Source of the DNA: Candidatus Accumulibacter propinquus
Lineage (GTDB): Bacteria; Pseudomonadota; Gammaproteobacteria; Burkholderiales; Rhodocyclaceae
NCBI GenBank assembly: GCA_016714935.1
Contig: JADKBU010000048.1
Span: 1 to 16,628 of the forward strand
DNA: 16,628 nucleotides
Direction of reading: 5' to 3'
Part shown: positions 15,711 to 16,628 of the stretch, one piece after another
How positions within the stretch are numbered: the first letter of the stretch is position 1
How the letters are laid out: every line of letters begins with the position of its first letter
Notes under the pieces: model-generated
The model's database searches: none
What the model was told of the DNA's origin: nothing
The model's input: only the letters and a program-made list of their open reading frames with translations
Made by a program: the position numbers and the translations under genes

Positions 15711-16439
15711 ATGGAACATGCAGTCGTCGATGGTCTGGGCTTTGCCCATTTTCTGACTCAAACCGATTCGGTGGGCAGGATCGTCCTCGGGACACTGCTG
15801 ATCCTTTCGTTTGCCAGCTGGTACTTGATCGTTACCCGGACACTGACCAACACCCTCGCGCAGCGTCGCGCCGACGCTTTTCTCAAGCGCTTCTGGCAGG
15901 CATCGTCACTAGCCAGCGTGGACGAGATCCTGCGTACCCAACGCGCCGAAAACGCTTTTGCGACCCTCGCAAGGCGGTCCCTGGAAGCATTTGGGGACGC
16001 GGCGCGGAACGGCGATACTCTGGCCGCCGCCGGCGGCATGGCGCAATACCTGACGCGAAGCTTGAACAATGAAGTGGACCGGGAAGCGGCGCAAGTGGAG
16101 TACGGGCTGACGGTTCTTGCTTCGGCAGGTTCCGCGGCACCCTATATCGGGCTTTTCGGCACCGTCTGGGGCATCTACCATGCCCTGGTGCAAATCGGCA
16201 TGAGCGGGCAAGGCACGCTGGACAAGGTGGCCGGGCCGGTCGGGGAGGCGCTGATCATGACTGCCCTTGGACTAGCCGTGGCAATTCCCGCGGTGCTTGC
16301 CTATAACGCTCTGAACCGGCGCAATCGGATGTGGCTCGCCCGCCTGGAATCCTTCGCCCATGATCTGTACGTGCTGCTGACGGTGAGAGGCGGCGAGGGC
16401 CACCGACCTATCGCAGACGCCGCTGGGCGAGAGGAATAA
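15711..16439 (+). CDS. exbB: ExbB/TolQ/MotA-family proton channel protein
   Basis: A 242-residue inner-membrane protein forming the proton channel core with ExbD. The first helix IVLGTLLILSFASWYLIVTR lies near residues 24-43 and is followed by a cytoplasmic loop (LAQRRADAFLKRFWQASSLA). The conserved ExbB block follows: LTVLASAGSAAPYIGLFGTV then WGIYHAL near 130-156. The third helix is GEALIMTALGLAVAIPAVLA then YNALNR near 176-201. These contain the family's channel-lining Thr/Ala/Gly pattern. AGGAAG lies about seven bases before the ATG, overlapping the end of tonB. It follows tonB after three bases and precedes exbD by three bases, so the three are translated as one unit. Confidence 0.93.
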   Translation: MEHAVVDGLGFAHFLTQTDSVGRIVLGTLLILSFASWYLIVTRTLTNTLAQRRADAFLKRFWQASSLASVDEILRTQRAENAFATLARRSLEAFGDAARNGDTLAAAGGMAQYLTRSLNNEVDREAAQVEYGLTVLASAGSAAPYIGLFGTVWGIYHALVQIGMSGQGTLDKVAGPVGEALIMTALGLAVAIPAVLAYNALNRRNRMWLARLESFAHDLYVLLTVRGGEGHRPIADAAGREE

Positions 16440-16442
16440 GCG

Positions 16443-16628
16443 ATGGCCAGAGGAAATTTCAACCGCCATGGCAGTGCCAGATTACCTCTGGCGGAGATGA
16501 ACGTGGTGCCCTTGGTGGACGTGATGCTGGTATTGCTGGTCATCTTCATCGTCACTGCCCCACTACTCACGCACGCGGTCAAGATCGACCTCCCGAAGGC
16601 ATCGTCGCGGGTAAATGTCACCAAACCG
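16443..16628 (+). CDS. exbD: ExbD biopolymer transport protein, N-terminal part (cut by the window edge)
   Basis: The ATG is at 16443, three bases after the exbB stop, and 62 codons are visible before the window ends. A short cytoplasmic head (MARGNFNRHGSARLPLAEMN) leads into VVPLVDVMLVLLVIFIVTAP. This single helix carries the conserved aspartate (VVPLVDVML) that conducts protons in ExbD/TolR proteins. LLTHAVKIDLPKASSRVNV begins the periplasmic domain. Complete family members have about 135-145 residues, so more than half is missing to the right. Confidence 0.92.
   Translation, partial: MARGNFNRHGSARLPLAEMNVVPLVDVMLVLLVIFIVTAPLLTHAVKIDLPKASSRVNVTKP

Overview
The window is GC-rich and looks like a betaproteobacterial chromosome, possibly from the Rhodocyclales (Accumulibacter/Dechloromonas-like). 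This is an inference. It rests on a phasin, a nif-cluster-type SIR2-like protein, a remnant resembling a PEP-CTERM surface protein, and the gene families present. No rRNA, tRNA, CRISPR array or insertion sequence was recognised.

Layout. Positions 1-3564 are a graveyard. They hold the minus-strand start of an M50-type membrane metallopeptidase and a GAF-plus-HlyD membrane fusion protein, both broken by many frameshifts and stops. A plus-strand N-terminal remnant of a secreted protein follows, and then a minus-strand SIR2-like gene with one frameshift and a compensated frameshift pair. Positions 3944-4504 encode an intact plus-strand phasin, a polyhydroxyalkanoate granule protein. It converges on an intact minus-strand Cys/Met-metabolism PLP enzyme (4517-5710).

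From 11396 down to 4517 everything lies on the minus strand and is tightly packed. The order is a NitT/TauT-type substrate-binding protein, its ATPase, a broken permease, a thioredoxin-fold protein, a broken Sco-type copper chaperone, two subunits of a heteromeric CoA-transferase, and the PLP enzyme after a 259-nt gap. Most junctions are overlaps or gaps of 1-13 nt, so the run from the binding protein to the CoA-transferase could be one transcription unit. Its substrate is unknown.

From 11602 to the right edge runs a plus-strand TonB-dependent iron (siderophore) uptake operon. It contains an outer-membrane receptor, a PepSY-TM membrane protein split by an in-frame amber codon, and a dedicated TonB, ExbB and the start of ExbD. 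The receptor would import a ferric chelate using energy from TonB-ExbB-ExbD. The PepSY protein may act on the chelate in the inner membrane.

The window contains many broken genes. Some breaks are single-base indels that could be sequencing errors. Others are in-frame nonsense codons or an apparent loss of a transmembrane segment, which look more like real decay. I found no clearly new defence or mobile system. The oddest assemblage is the ABC importer, thiol/copper and CoA-transferase operon.
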